Shown here: positions 36,521 through 46,052 of the stretch, piece after piece
Layout of the letters: each line of letters opens with the position of its first letter
How positions within the stretch are numbered: position 1 is the first letter of the stretch
Assembly (NCBI RefSeq): GCF_000956545.1
Contig: NZ_JYIT01000086.1
Coordinates: 124,001-188,000, forward strand
Source: Microbacterium azadirachtae
GTDB taxonomy: Bacteria; Actinomycetota; Actinomycetes; Actinomycetales; Microbacteriaceae
Direction of reading: 5' to 3'
DNA length: 64,000 nucleotides
Translations under genes and position numbers: made by a program
Notes under the pieces: generated by a model
Databases searched by the model: none
Seen by the model: only the letters and a program-made list of their open reading frames with translations
Told to the model about the DNA's origin: nothing

Positions 36521-37015
36521 TCAGGCGCCGCGGCGCGCGATCTCCTCGGCGTAGGCGGTCATCGAGCGGCGGTAGCGCGGCATGTGCTCCACGAGCGCGA
36601 GGATCGCGACGCCGACGCCTTCCTCGGGCCGCCCTGCGCTCACCAGCGCGAGGGCGTGCATCGCCGCGATCGCGTCCCGGTAGGGCGAATCCGGGTGCGA
36701 CTCCTGTTCGGCGGCGATGAGCGCGAGGGCCTCGTCCACCTGACCGAGGTTGCGCAGCGTGCTGGCGAGCTGGATCGTCGCCTGCGCGCGCCGGTCGTCG
36801 TCGAGGCCGCGGGCGAGGGCGAGCCGGTACAGCGGCACCGCGTCCTCGGGGAGGTCGCCCGAGTCGCGGGCACCCGCCCGCTCGAACGCCGCCTCCGCAT
36901 CGTCAGATGCACGCTCGGCCGCGATCGCGTCGATGCGGGCGATGACCTCCTCGTCGACGAGTCCGCCCGCGGCGGCCTCCCAGACGGCGTCGATGCGCTC
37001 CTGCCAGTCGTCCAT
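36521..37015 (-). CDS. TPR-like tetratricopeptide repeat protein
   Basis: Cytoplasmic 164-residue helical protein. Repeats with TPR spacing can be followed: [20 protein letters not shown], then [28 protein letters not shown], and [21 protein letters not shown]. The family scaffold mediates protein contacts, and no enzymatic motif is seen. Members annotated as tetratricopeptide repeat proteins are common in actinobacteria, here between tig and clpP1. Whether it assists the protease is open. A terminator lies upstream after tig, so it probably has its own promoter. Confidence 0.82.
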   Translation of the reverse strand: MDDWQERIDAVWEAAAGGLVDEEVIARIDAIAAERASDDAEAAFERAGARDSGDLPEDAVPLYRLALARGLDDDRRAQATIQLASTLRNLGQVDEALALIAAEQESHPDSPYRDAIAAMHALALVSAGRPEEGVGVAILALVEHMPRYRRSMTAYAEEIARRGA

Positions 37016-37034
37016 GCGTCTCCTCCAGGGATGC

Positions 37035-37069
37035 GAAGAGGGCGGGTGCGCACGGCACCCGCCCTCTTC
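37035..37069 (-). terminator. Terminator after tig
   Basis: A 15-bp perfect stem: GAAGAGGGCGGGTGC (37035-37049) with 37055-37069, loop GCACG. It lies 20 bases past the tig stop. Confidence 0.75.
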
Positions 37070-37089
37070 CGGGATCTCGGATCCGAGGA

Positions 37090-38574
37090 TTACTCGGCGT
37101 CCGCAGCCTTCTCCGCCGCCTTCTTGGCCGGAGCCTTGCGCGCAACCGGCTTCTTGGCGGCGGGCTTCTCCTCGGCGGGAGCCTCGGCGGCGTCCTCGGC
37201 CTTGGCGGCGGCCTTCTTCGCCGGAGCCTTCTTGGCGGGCGCCTTCTTGGCCGGGGCCTTCTCCGCCGGGGCGTCCTCGGCCTGCTCGGCCTCGTCCTCG
37301 ACGGCCACGAAGCCGGTCAGGTCGACGGGCTTGCCGTTCGAGTCGACGACGGTGACCTTGCCCAGCGCGACGGCGAGCGCCTTGTTGCGGGCGACCTCTC
37401 CGACGAGCACCGGCAGCTGGTTCGCGGACTGCAGGGCCTCGACGAACTCCTGCGGCGCCATGCCGTACTGCGCGGCGGACTGGATCAGGTACTGGCTCAG
37501 CTCGTCCTGCGAGACCTGGACGTTCGCGTCCTCGGCGATCGCGTCCAGCAGCACCTGCGTCTTGAACTGCTTGGTGCTGGCCTCGGTCACCTCTGCGCGG
37601 TGCTCGTCGTCCTCGAGGCGGCCTTCGCCCTCGAGGTGGTTGTGCACCTCGTCCTCGATGAGCTGCGGCGGGACGGGGATGTCGATCTGCTCGAGCAGCG
37701 TCTCGACGAGCTTGTCGCGCGCGGCAGACGCCTGCGTGAACACGCCCTGCTGCGAGACCGACTCGCGCAGGCTGTCGCGCAGCTCGCCGATGGTGTCGAA
37801 CTCGCTCGCGATCTGCGCGAAGTCGTCGTCCGCCTCGGGGAGCTCGCGCTCCTTGACGGCCTTGACCGTGACGGAGACCTCGGCCTCCTCGCCGGCGTGG
37901 TCGCCGCCGACGAGCTTGGAGCGGAACGTGGTGTCCTCACCGGCGGTGAGCGACTCGATCGCGTCGTCGATGCCCTCGAGCAGCTCACCCGAGCCGACCT
38001 CGTACGACACGCCCTCGGCGCGGTCGATCTCGGCGCCGTCGATCGCGGCGACCAGGTCGAGCTCGACGAAGTCGCCGGACGTGGCCGGACGGTCGACGGG
38101 CACGAGCGTGCCGAAGCGGGAGCGCAGGCGGTCCAGCTCTGCGTCGAGCGCCGCGTCGTCGGCCTCGACGGCGTCGACGGTCAGCGTGATGCCGTCGAGC
38201 GAGGGGACCTCGATCTCCGGACGGACGTCGACCTCGACCTCGACCTTGAGGTCGCCGGAGAAGTCCTTCTCGTTCGGCCACTCGACGACCTCGGCCGACG
38301 GACGGCCGACGACGCGGAGGTTGTGCTCGAGGGTCGCCTCGCGGAAGAAGGTGTCGAGACCCTCGTTGACGGCGTGCTCGATGACGGCGCCACGGCCGAC
38401 GCGCTGGTCGATGATGGGCGCGGGCACCTTGCCCTTGCGGAAGCCGGGGATCTGCACGTCCTGCGCGATGTGCTCGTACGCGTGCGCGATGCTGGGCTTG
38501 AGGTCTTCCGGGGTGACCGTGATGTGCAGCTTGACCCGGGTCGGGGCAAGCTTCTCGACGGTGCTGTTCGCCAT
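37090..38574 (-). CDS. tig: Trigger factor with Lys/Ala/Pro-rich C-terminal tail
   Basis: Ribosome-bound chaperone and peptidyl-prolyl isomerase. The 494 residues begin with the ribosome-binding domain (signature near GFRKGKVP: residues about 43-50), then the FKBP-type domain (about 155-240, [17 protein letters not shown]), then the helical C-terminal chaperone domain. After about residue 425 the protein continues with an acidic stretch and then a striking tail of [20 protein letters not shown] type with more [15 protein letters not shown]. This is unlike the standard C-terminus and resembles actinobacterial histone-like tails. GGAGA precedes the ATG. Ends at a 15-bp stem terminator. Confidence 0.95.
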   Translation of the reverse strand: MANSTVEKLAPTRVKLHITVTPEDLKPSIAHAYEHIAQDVQIPGFRKGKVPAPIIDQRVGRGAVIEHAVNEGLDTFFREATLEHNLRVVGRPSAEVVEWPNEKDFSGDLKVEVEVDVRPEIEVPSLDGITLTVDAVEADDAALDAELDRLRSRFGTLVPVDRPATSGDFVELDLVAAIDGAEIDRAEGVSYEVGSGELLEGIDDAIESLTAGEDTTFRSKLVGGDHAGEEAEVSVTVKAVKERELPEADDDFAQIASEFDTIGELRDSLRESVSQQGVFTQASAARDKLVETLLEQIDIPVPPQLIEDEVHNHLEGEGRLEDDEHRAEVTEASTKQFKTQVLLDAIAEDANVQVSQDELSQYLIQSAAQYGMAPQEFVEALQSANQLPVLVGEVARNKALAVALGKVTVVDSNGKPVDLTGFVAVEDEAEQAEDAPAEKAPAKKAPAKKAPAKKAAAKAEDAAEAPAEEKPAAKKPVARKAPAKKAAEKAADAE

Positions 38575-38637
38575 GCTGGTGTGTCTCCTTGTGAATGTCC
38601 CGCGCGGAAATCCCCGCGAGTGCGACGTATGTGAACG

Positions 38638-38711
38638 TCGGGGCGACAGGATTTGAACCTGCGACCTCCCGCTCCCAAAGCGGGCGCTCTACCAAGCTGA
38701 GCTACGCCCCG
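38638..38711 (-). tRNA. tRNA-Pro (anticodon TGG)
   Basis: Minus-strand cloverleaf of 74 nt. The acceptor stem CGGGGCG pairs with CGCCCCG, the D arm is GCTC-AGCTTGGTA-GAGC, the anticodon stem is CCCGC/GCGGG with loop TTTGGGA (anticodon TGG), and the T arm is GCAGG-TTCAAAT-CCTGT. Discriminator A. CCA is not encoded. Confidence 0.97.
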
Positions 38712-38747
38712 GGTTGGCAACCCGCGCGCGCGGGAACGGCCTTCACG

Positions 38748-38753
38748 AGTCTA
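38748..38753 (-). promoter_or_regulatory. Probable -10 box for tRNA-Pro
   Basis: TAGACT on the minus strand, about 37 bases upstream of the mature tRNA 5' end. No good -35 hexamer is visible. The plus-strand TATGCT at 38782-38787 may serve tRNA-Gly in the same way. Confidence 0.35.
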
Positions 38754-38844
38754 ACGGAACGGAGCACCCCCGTCAGTCAGGTATGCTCGATGGAGTCCCG
38801 CGGCGTTCGCCCGGGTCGGTCCCGGCGCCGATGGCGCAAGGTCC

Positions 38845-38918
38845 GGGGGTGTAGCTCAATGGTAGAGTCTCAGTCTTCCAAACTGATTGCGCGGGTTCGA
38901 TTCCCGTCACCCCCTCCA
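38845..38918 (+). tRNA. tRNA-Gly (anticodon TCC)
   Basis: Plus-strand cloverleaf of 74 nt including encoded CCA. Acceptor stem GGGGGTG/CACCCCC, D arm GCTC-AATGGTA-GAGT, anticodon stem TCAGT/ACTGA with loop CTTCCAA (anticodon TCC), T arm GCGGG-TTCGATT-CCCGT. Divergent from tRNA-Pro, with 133 bp between them. Confidence 0.97.
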
Positions 38919-38970
38919 CTTCCTCCCTCCTCCCCGGCGTAGAGTTCGCTCCGTCGGAAGGAGCAGTGAC

Positions 38971-39339
38971 ATGGAGATCACGCCGGAGCGCGTCACCGCG
39001 CTCCGACCCGACGAGGTGTTCGTCTTCGGGTCGAACGCGGAAGGGCACCATGGAGGCGGCGCCGCGCTCATCGCGTACCGCGACTTCGGCGCGGTATGGG
39101 GCGAGGGGCACGGCCATCACGGCGACACCTACGCCATCGACACGATGAGCGGCCTCGAGGTGCTCGCCGCCGAGGCGCGCACGTTCGCGGAGTACGCCGC
39201 CGCACACCCCGAGCGACGATTCCTGCTGACCCCGGTGGGCTGCGGGATCGCCGGATACCGGCCGGACCAGGTCGCTCCCCTGTTCACGGGGCTCCCCGAC
39301 AACGTGACGGTTCCGCGCAGCTTCGTCCCCTTCCTCTGA
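38971..39339 (+). CDS. Small phage-type macro-like protein (A1S_2505-like)
   Basis: A 122-residue cytoplasmic protein. VFVFGSNAEGHHGGGAALIA, then GAVWGEGHGHHGDTYAIDTM and FLLTPVGCGIAGYRPDQVA are the blocks of a small family found in phages and scattered bacteria (annotated as A1S_2505-type phage non-structural proteins). The fold is probably related to macro domains: an N-terminal FGSN loop and a C-terminal VGCGIAG loop would line the ligand pocket, as in ADP-ribose binders (inference). GGAAGGAG lies eight bases before the ATG, and TAGAGT about 30 bases upstream may be its -10 box. It sits 52 bp after tRNA-Gly. Confidence 0.75.
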   Translation: MEITPERVTALRPDEVFVFGSNAEGHHGGGAALIAYRDFGAVWGEGHGHHGDTYAIDTMSGLEVLAAEARTFAEYAAAHPERRFLLTPVGCGIAGYRPDQVAPLFTGLPDNVTVPRSFVPFL

Positions 39340-39379
39340 GCGACGCCGCCGGCGCCCCGAGCTCGGGCTCCCGCGAACG

Positions 39380-39410
39380 CCGAAGGCCCCCGCCGAGCGG
39401 GGGCCTTCGG
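39380..39410. terminator. Bidirectional terminator
   Basis: CCGAAGGCCCCCGC (39380-39393) pairs perfectly with 39397-39410 around a CGA triloop. It lies between the convergent macro-like gene and rbpA. Confidence 0.75.
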
Positions 39411-39432
39411 AAAGCAGACGGCGCCGAGCGGA

Positions 39433-39789
39433 TCAGCCCTGGCCGCGACGCTCGCGCAGCTGCGCGAGCGCGTCGCCGAGCAGCTGCTCGGCCTCCTCGT
39501 CGGTGCGACGCTCCTTCACGTACGCGAGGTGCGTCTTGTAGGGCTCCGCCTTGGCGATCTCCGGCGGGTTCTCCTTGTCGCGCCCTGCCGGCAGACCCGA
39601 ATGCGGGTGGTCGATGATGTCCGGGATCTCCTCCTCGGGCAGCCCCGCCGCGAAGTACCGCACGGTCTCGTTGCCGAGTCCGTCCCAGTACGAGATCGCG
39701 ATGCGGTCGGCGTGGTAGCCGTGGTCCTGCTCGCCCATGGGGCCGGAGCCGACCCTCGTCCCTCGGATTGCGTTGCCGCCGGTAGCCAT
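39433..39789 (-). CDS. rbpA: RNA polymerase-binding protein RbpA
   Basis: Actinobacterial transcription activator that binds the sigma-A subunit and stabilises the open promoter complex. The 118 residues start MATGGNAIRGTRVGSGPMGE. The central zinc-ribbon-like core is degenerate (no paired cysteines: HGYHADRIAISYWDGLGNET), as in many members. The basic linker and sigma-interaction helix contain KTHLAYVKERRTDEEAEQLL. The start shares one base with the secG stop (TGATG), so the two are co-translated. Identity is confident; presence supports an actinobacterial host. Confidence 0.94.
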   Translation of the reverse strand: MATGGNAIRGTRVGSGPMGEQDHGYHADRIAISYWDGLGNETVRYFAAGLPEEEIPDIIDHPHSGLPAGRDKENPPEIAKAEPYKTHLAYVKERRTDEEAEQLLGDALAQLRERRGQG

Positions 39790-40037
39790 CAGATCGCCTC
39801 GAACTTCGTGATGAGGCCGAGTCCGACGATCGCGACGAACCAGACCAGGGCCAGGACCACCGTGAACCTGTTGAGGTTGCGCTCGGCGAGTCCGCTGGAG
39901 CCGACCGCCGACGACATGCCGCCGCCGAACATGTCGGAGAGGCCTCCGCCGCGCCCCTTGTGGAGCAGGATCAGAAGGGTCAGCAGGACGCTGGTGATGC
40001 CCAGCAGCACCTGCAGGATGAACTGGATGATATCCAC
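39789..40037 (-). CDS. secG: Preprotein translocase subunit SecG
   Basis: Small membrane subunit of the SecYEG channel. The 82 residues start at the GTG at 40037, preceded by AAAGG eight bases upstream. The longer frame to 40064 would add a charged N-terminus atypical of SecG. Two hydrophobic helices (IIQFILQVLLGITSVLLTLLI, shown in part, and FTVVLALVWFVAIVGLGLI) flank the conserved HKGRGGGLSDMFGGG loop. It lies downstream of tpiA but behind its own promoter and is coupled to rbpA. Confidence 0.93.
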   Translation of the reverse strand: MDIIQFILQVLLGITSVLLTLLILLHKGRGGGLSDMFGGGMSSAVGSSGLAERNLNRFTVVLALVWFVAIVGLGLITKFEAI

Positions 40038-40092
40038 GGATCGGCCTTTCGCTCGGGCCCGCACGGGCGTGCAGGATCCCGGGTAACGGTCA

Positions 40093-40098
40093 ATTATA
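40093..40098 (-). promoter_or_regulatory. Consensus -10 box of secG-rbpA
   Basis: TATAAT on the minus strand, located between the tpiA terminator and secG. The start point would be near 40086, leaving a leader of about 49 nt. The -35 region overlaps the terminator stem. Confidence 0.55.
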
Positions 40099-40106
40099 CG
40101 TCGAGA

Positions 40107-40132
40107 CGTCCCCGCCCCTGAGGGCGGGGACG
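40107..40132 (-). terminator. Terminator after tpiA
   Basis: CGTCCCCGCCC (40107-40117) pairs perfectly with 40122-40132 around CTGA. It lies immediately downstream of tpiA and upstream of the secG promoter. Confidence 0.7.
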
Positions 40133-40136
40133 CGTG

Positions 40137-40928
40137 TCAGACCCCGACGTGCTTCTGATAGCGGACGATCGCGGCGAACTCGTCGACCACGAGGCTGGCA
40201 CCGCCGACGAGGGCGCCGTCCACATCCGGCTCACGCATGAAGCCTGCGATGTTCGCCGACTTCACCGAGCCGCCGTAGAGGATGCGGGTCCGTGCGGCCG
40301 CCTCGTCGCCGAGGACCTTCGCGATCACGCCGCGCAGCACGGCGCAGACGTCCTGCGCCTGCTGCGGCGTGGCGGCCTGACCGGATCCGATGGCCCAGAC
40401 GGGCTCGTACGCGATGACGATGTCCGCCTTGGCGTCCAGACCCTGCAGGGCCGTCTCGAGCTGACCGGCGGGCACGGCGCTGGCGCCGAACTTCTCCAGA
40501 TCCTCCGCCGTCTCGCCCACGCAGATCACCGGCACGAGGCCGTGCGTGATGGCCGCCTTGGTCTTCGCCGCCACGATCTCGTCGCTCTCGGCGTGGTACT
40601 CGCGTCGCTCGGAATGCCCGATGATCACGTAGCTCGCGTCGAGCTTTGCGAGGAACGCGCCGGAGATCTCCCCCGTGTAGGCGCCGGAGTCGTGCTGCGA
40701 CAGGTCCTGTGCACCGAACGCGAACGGGATCTTGTCGGCGTCGATGAGCGTCTGCACGCTGCGCAGGTCCGTGAACGGCGGGAAGATCGCCACCTCGACC
40801 GTTCCGTCCTCGTGCTTGGCGTCCTTGAGCGTCCAGTGCAGCTTCTGCACGAACGCCACCGCCTGCAGGTGGTCGAGGTTCATCTTCCAGTTGCCCGCGA
40901 TGAGGGGGGTACGACTGTTCACTGCCAT
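40137..40928 (-). CDS. tpiA: Triosephosphate isomerase
   Basis: Interconverts dihydroxyacetone phosphate and glyceraldehyde 3-phosphate. The 263 residues contain the substrate lysine in GNWKMN near the N-terminus, the catalytic histidine in [11 protein letters not shown], the catalytic glutamate in [11 protein letters not shown] (with flexible loop 6) and the phosphate-binding LYGGSVK and GALVGGASL. The ATG at 40928 lies ten bases inside the end of pgk, so translation is coupled. Last gene of gap-pgk-tpiA. Confidence 0.97.
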   Translation of the reverse strand: MAVNSRTPLIAGNWKMNLDHLQAVAFVQKLHWTLKDAKHEDGTVEVAIFPPFTDLRSVQTLIDADKIPFAFGAQDLSQHDSGAYTGEISGAFLAKLDASYVIIGHSERREYHAESDEIVAAKTKAAITHGLVPVICVGETAEDLEKFGASAVPAGQLETALQGLDAKADIVIAYEPVWAIGSGQAATPQQAQDVCAVLRGVIAKVLGDEAAARTRILYGGSVKSANIAGFMREPDVDGALVGGASLVVDEFAAIVRYQKHVGV

Positions 40929-42145
40929 CCGAGGACCTCCAGTCCGGGGAGCTTCTTGCCTTCCAGGAACTCGAGGCTGGCGCCCCCGCCCGTCGAGATG
41001 TGACCGAACTGGTCGTCGGCGAAACCGAGCTGGCGCACGGCCGCGGCGGAGTCGCCTCCGCCGACGACGCTGAGGCCCTCGGTCTCCGTCAGCGCCTCGG
41101 CGACGGTCCGGGTGCCGGCCGCGAAGGCCGGGAACTCGAACACGCCCATCGGACCGTTCCAGAACACCGTCTTGGATCCGCGGATCGCCTCGGCGAAGCG
41201 CGCGGCCGTCTCCGGCCCGATGTCGAGGCCGATGCCCGAGGAGCCGAAGGAGGTGGACTCGATCGCGTCCGCCGCCGCGGTCTCGTGCGCCGCGTCCGCG
41301 GAGAACGAGGCGGCGACGACGACGTCGGTGGGCAGCACGAGCTCGACGCCGCGCTCGGCGGCCTCGGCGATGTAGCCGCGGACCGTGTCGAGCTGATCCT
41401 TCTCCAGCAGGCTGGAGGCGACGGCGTGGCCCTGGGCCGCGAGGAACGTGAACAGCATCCCGCCGCCCACGAGCAGACGGTCGACGCGCGGCAGCAGGTG
41501 CGAGATCACGCCGAGCTTGTCGGAGACCTTCGAGCCGCCGAGCACCACCGTGTAGGGGCGCTCGGGGTTCTCGGTGAGCCGGTCGAGGACCGTGAGCTCC
41601 GCCTCGATGAGGAGGCCCGCCGCGGAGGGCAGGATCTGGGCGAGCTCGTAGACGCTGGCCTGCTTGCGGTGCACGACGCCGAAGCCGTCGGAGACCAGGG
41701 CGTCGCCGAGGGTGGCGAGCTGCTCCGCGAAGGCGCGGCGCTCCGCGTCGTCCTTCGCGGTCTCCCCCGGGTTGAAACGGAGGTTCTCCAGCACGAGCAC
41801 GCCGCCCGGCTGCAGGGCGGCGACCGCTTCCTGCGCCGAAGCGCCGACGGTGTCGGTCGCGAACGCCACCGACTGCCCGAGCAGCTCGCCGAGGCGGGCC
41901 GCGACCGGCGCCAGGCTGTACTGCGGGTCCGGGGCGCCGTCGGGACGACCGAGGTGGGAGCACACGATGACACGCGCCCCCTGGTCGATGAGGGCCTTGA
42001 GGGTCGGCACCGACGCACGAACACGGCCATCGTCCGTGATGACCCCGTCCCGCAGGGGGACGTTGAGGTCACAACGGACGATGACGCGTGTTCCGTCGAG
42101 CGAACCGACCGATTCCTTCAGGGATTCGAGGGTGCGCAGAGTCAT
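40919..42145 (-). CDS. pgk: Phosphoglycerate kinase
   Basis: Makes ATP from 1,3-bisphosphoglycerate. The 408 residues from the ATG at 42145 show [14 protein letters not shown] and CSHLGRPDG for substrate binding, [10 protein letters not shown], the hinge region [11 protein letters not shown], the nucleotide loop [12 protein letters not shown] and the catalytic-helix region [13 protein letters not shown]. The usual DAFG-type motif is [12 protein letters not shown] here, a variant common in actinobacteria. It lies ten bases after gap and overlaps tpiA by ten bases. Confidence 0.97.
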   Translation of the reverse strand: MTLRTLESLKESVGSLDGTRVIVRCDLNVPLRDGVITDDGRVRASVPTLKALIDQGARVIVCSHLGRPDGAPDPQYSLAPVAARLGELLGQSVAFATDTVGASAQEAVAALQPGGVLVLENLRFNPGETAKDDAERRAFAEQLATLGDALVSDGFGVVHRKQASVYELAQILPSAAGLLIEAELTVLDRLTENPERPYTVVLGGSKVSDKLGVISHLLPRVDRLLVGGGMLFTFLAAQGHAVASSLLEKDQLDTVRGYIAEAAERGVELVLPTDVVVAASFSADAAHETAAADAIESTSFGSSGIGLDIGPETAARFAEAIRGSKTVFWNGPMGVFEFPAFAAGTRTVAEALTETEGLSVVGGGDSAAAVRQLGFADDQFGHISTGGGASLEFLEGKKLPGLEVLGWQ

Positions 42146-42155
42146 GGAAATGAGC

Positions 42156-43260
<1,105 letters not shown>

Positions 43261-43266
43261 CATCTT

Positions 43267-43893
43267 TTACGACAGTACCAGCAGTCCGTTGGTCTTTTCG
43301 CGCGCTGCCGCGAAGCGCTGAGCCACGTTCTCCCAGTTCGCGATGTTCCACGCGGCCTTGACGTAGTCGGCCTTCACGTTGAGGTAGTCCAGGTAGAACG
43401 CGTGCTCCCACATGTCCAGCTGGAACAGCGGCACGGTGCCCTGCGCGGTGTTGCCCTGCTGGTCGAACAGCTGCTGGATGATCAGGCGCGCGCCGATCGG
43501 GTCCCAGCTCAGCACGGACCAGCCCGAGCCCTGGATGCCCATGGCCGCGGCGGTGAAGTGCGCCTGGAACTTCTCGAACGAGCCGAAGAACTCGTCGATC
43601 GCCGCACGCAGCTCGCCCTCGGGCTCGCCGCCGCCGTTCGGCGACAGGTTGGTCCAGAAGATCGAGTGGTTCACGTGGCCGCCGAGGTTGAAGGCCAGGT
43701 CCTTCTCGAGCTTGTTCACGTTCGCGAGATTGCCGCTCTCGCGCGCCTCGGCGAGGGACTCGAGCGCCGCGTTCGCACCGGCGACGTAGGCGGCGTGGTG
43801 CTTGTCATGGTGCAGCTCCATGATCTTGCCGCTGATGTGCGGCTCCAGGGCCGCGAAGTCGTAGGGAAGGTCGGGCAGCGTGTAGATCGCCAT
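43267..43893 (-). CDS. sodA: Superoxide dismutase, Fe/Mn family
   Basis: Converts superoxide to oxygen and peroxide. The 208 residues start at the ATG at 43893 ([20 protein letters not shown]). The metal ligands can be followed: His in [13 protein letters not shown], His in [10 protein letters not shown], and Asp and His in [12 protein letters not shown]. The residues around GGGEPEGEL and GWSVLSWD fit the Mn/cambialistic branch, but metal choice cannot be fixed by eye. No leader peptide, so cytoplasmic. It is inserted between whiA and gap, where many actinobacteria have none. TAGGAT about 85 bases upstream may be its -10 box. Confidence 0.95.
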   Translation of the reverse strand: MAIYTLPDLPYDFAALEPHISGKIMELHHDKHHAAYVAGANAALESLAEARESGNLANVNKLEKDLAFNLGGHVNHSIFWTNLSPNGGGEPEGELRAAIDEFFGSFEKFQAHFTAAAMGIQGSGWSVLSWDPIGARLIIQQLFDQQGNTAQGTVPLFQLDMWEHAFYLDYLNVKADYVKAAWNIANWENVAQRFAAAREKTNGLLVLS

Positions 43894-44027
43894 GTCGATG
43901 TCATCCAATCCGCGCCGCGCTCGCGGCGCTTGCCGGTCCCCCGAAGCGCGGTGGTGCGCACGGGGCGGACGTCTTTCATCCTACTGACGGCAACGCGCGG
44001 ATTCCCCGGATCCTTCCGGATGTGACG

Positions 44028-44084
44028 CCTTCGCGGGCCTCGCCCGGGCGCGTTTCCACGTTCCGGAACGAAAGCCCGCGAAGG
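44028..44084 (-). terminator. Hairpin after whiA
   Basis: CCTTCGCGGGC (44028-44038) pairs perfectly with 44074-44084. The 35-base loop contains a second palindrome, CGTTCCGGAACG (44059-44070). It lies seven bases past the whiA stop. Confidence 0.55.
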
Positions 44085-44090
44085 ACGAGG

Positions 44091-45068
44091 TCAGACGTCG
44101 AGTCCGGCCGGAACGGCTGCCTCCGTGCCGGGGATCCCCTCGGTCTGCGCGCGCTTGTCGGCCATCGCCAACAGGCGGCGGATCCGTCCTGCGACGGCGT
44201 CCTTGGTGAGGGGCGGGTCGGCGTGGTGCCCGAGCTCGTCCAGGCTCGCGTCGCGGTGCGCGAGGCGCAGCGCCCCCGCCGTGCGCAGGTGCTCGGGCAC
44301 GTCGTCGCCCAGGATCTCGAGTGCACGCTCGACACGAGCGCAGGCGGCCACGGCGGCCTGCGCGGAGCGACGCAGGTTCGCGTCGTCGAAGTTGACGAGA
44401 CGGTTGACGCCCGCGCGCACCTCGCGGCGCTGGCGCATCTCCTCCCACGCCGCGGCCGTCTTCGACGCGCCCATCAGCGCGAGGATCGCGCGGATGCCCT
44501 CGGGCTCACGGACCACCACGCGGGGCATGCCGCGCACTTCACGGGCCTTCGCCGCGACGCCGATGCGGTGCGCGGCGCCGACGAGGGCCATCGCGGCCTC
44601 GGAGGACGGGCACGCGACCTCCAGCACCGCGGAGCGGCCGGGCTCGCTGAGCGACCCCGCGGCGAGGAACGCTCCGCGCCACAGGCCGGCGAGCTCCTCA
44701 CGGGAGCCGGTGGTGAGGCGGTTCGGCAGGCCGCGCACAGGACGGCGACGCTGATCGAGCAGGCCCGTCTGACGGGCCAGAGTCTCCCCCGCGGCGATGA
44801 CGCGCACGGCGTACTTCGCCCCATCGTGGCTGGACGCGCCCTGGATCGGGGCGATCTCCGGCCGCACGCCGAAGAGCTCGGCGAGGTCGCGCGCGACACG
44901 CCGCGCGAGCAGCTCCGCATCCACCTCTGCCTCGACCGCGATGCGGTTGGCGATCTGGTGCAGCCCCCCGGCGAACCTCAGCACTGCCGTCACCTCCGCG
45001 ACGCGCACCGAGGGCGGTGCGTTCCGGATGCTGACGAGCTCGGCCTTGACGTCGGTGGTGAGTGCCAC
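44091..45068 (-). CDS. whiA: DNA-binding protein WhiA
   Basis: Regulator combining a degenerate LAGLIDADG homing-endonuclease fold with a C-terminal helix-turn-helix. It controls sporulation or cell-division genes in Streptomyces and occurs widely in Gram-positives. The 325 residues start at the GTG at 45068 behind [57 protein letters not shown] at the C-terminal HTH. It lies 87 bp after rapZ in the conserved uvrC-rapZ-whiA order; a small hairpin (45133-45148) sits in that gap. No sporulation genes are seen here. Confidence 0.95.
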   Translation of the reverse strand: MALTTDVKAELVSIRNAPPSVRVAEVTAVLRFAGGLHQIANRIAVEAEVDAELLARRVARDLAELFGVRPEIAPIQGASSHDGAKYAVRVIAAGETLARQTGLLDQRRRPVRGLPNRLTTGSREELAGLWRGAFLAAGSLSEPGRSAVLEVACPSSEAAMALVGAAHRIGVAAKAREVRGMPRVVVREPEGIRAILALMGASKTAAAWEEMRQRREVRAGVNRLVNFDDANLRRSAQAAVAACARVERALEILGDDVPEHLRTAGALRLAHRDASLDELGHHADPPLTKDAVAGRIRRLLAMADKRAQTEGIPGTEAAVPAGLDV

Positions 45069-45155
45069 GGGTCTCCTTCTCACGGGCGGCGCCGGATCTC
45101 GGCGCAAGGGATCAGCTTACCCGGCCGAGGCCCCCCGCACCTGCGGGGCAGCGTC

Positions 45156-46025
45156 TCACTCGCGCCCGAGGTCGCGGTGCCGCACGGTCACGGCGACGCC
45201 CGGGATCTGACCGAGACGAGCCGCGAGCTCCTCCACCATCGCGACGGAGCGGTGCTTGCCGCCGGTGCAGCCGATCGCGACCGTGGAGTGGCTCTTGTTC
45301 TCGCGCTGGTAGCCCTCGAGGATCGGTCGGAGCGCGGCCGTGTACGCGTCCAGGAACTCCTGAGCGCCCTCCCGGCTGAGCACGTAGTCGCGCACCTCGG
45401 CATCGAGCCCGGTCGATCCGCGCAGCTCATCGATCCAGAACGGGTTCGGCAGGAAGCGCATGTCCGCCACGAGGTCGGCATCCGAGGGCAGTCCGTACTT
45501 GAAGCCGAAGCTCATGACGGTGAGCTTGTGCCGCGCGGCGCCCTCCTCGGCGAACACCTCGTTGACCTTGGTCGCGAGCTGGTGCACGTTGAAGTTCGAG
45601 GTGTCGATGACGATGTCGGCCGCCTCGCGCAGCGGCGCGACCCTGGTCCGCTCGGTGCGGATGCCGTCGAGCAGCGTGCCGTCGCCCTGCAGCGGGTGCG
45701 GGCGGCGGACCGACTCGAAACGGCGCACCAGCACGTCGTCCGAGGCGTCCAGGAAGACGACCTGGACCGAGCCGTGCTCGCGCAGCGCCCTGGCCACGCC
45801 GGGGAACCCGTCGAACAGATCGCGGCCGCGCACGTCGACCACCGCGGCGACCTTCGGCAGCGCCGCGCCTCCGAGGTTGGCGAGGTCGAGCAGCGGCCGG
45901 AGCATCTGCGGCGGGAGGTTGTCCACGACGTACCACCCGAGATCCTCGAGCGCGTTGGCGACGGTCGAGCGACCAGCGCCCGACATTCCGGTGACGATCA
46001 GGAACTCACCCTGGTCGGCGCTCAT
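45156..46025 (-). CDS. rapZ: RNase adapter protein RapZ (YvcJ-type nucleotide-binding protein)
   Basis: P-loop protein of 289 residues. In enterobacteria it senses glucosamine 6-phosphate and directs RNase E to the small RNA GlmZ; in Gram-positives its role is less clear. Walker A GMSGAGRS at 13-20, Walker B-like [15 protein letters not shown], and the C-terminal effector-binding domain with [18 protein letters not shown] and [15 protein letters not shown] are all conserved. It lies 27 bp after uvrC and 87 bp before whiA. Standard gene neighbourhood, normal length. Confidence 0.95.
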   Translation of the reverse strand: MSADQGEFLIVTGMSGAGRSTVANALEDLGWYVVDNLPPQMLRPLLDLANLGGAALPKVAAVVDVRGRDLFDGFPGVARALREHGSVQVVFLDASDDVLVRRFESVRRPHPLQGDGTLLDGIRTERTRVAPLREAADIVIDTSNFNVHQLATKVNEVFAEEGAARHKLTVMSFGFKYGLPSDADLVADMRFLPNPFWIDELRGSTGLDAEVRDYVLSREGAQEFLDAYTAALRPILEGYQRENKSHSTVAIGCTGGKHRSVAMVEELAARLGQIPGVAVTVRHRDLGRE

Positions 46026-46052
46026 CTGCTCTCCTCCTCGCTCCCTCCCAGC

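Noticed and set aside
37140-37290. CRISPR-like repeats
   Set aside because: They encode KKAPA units inside tig; there are no spacers of constant length and no cas genes.
38638-39410. Prophage or integrated element at the tRNA pair
   Set aside because: No integrase, no attachment-site duplication visible in the window, and surrounding genes are core genes; only one phage-type small gene is present.
41640-41700. Altered DAFG motif in phosphoglycerate kinase as a defect
   Set aside because: DGFG with HRKQAS is a known actinobacterial variant, and all other substrate and nucleotide motifs are intact.
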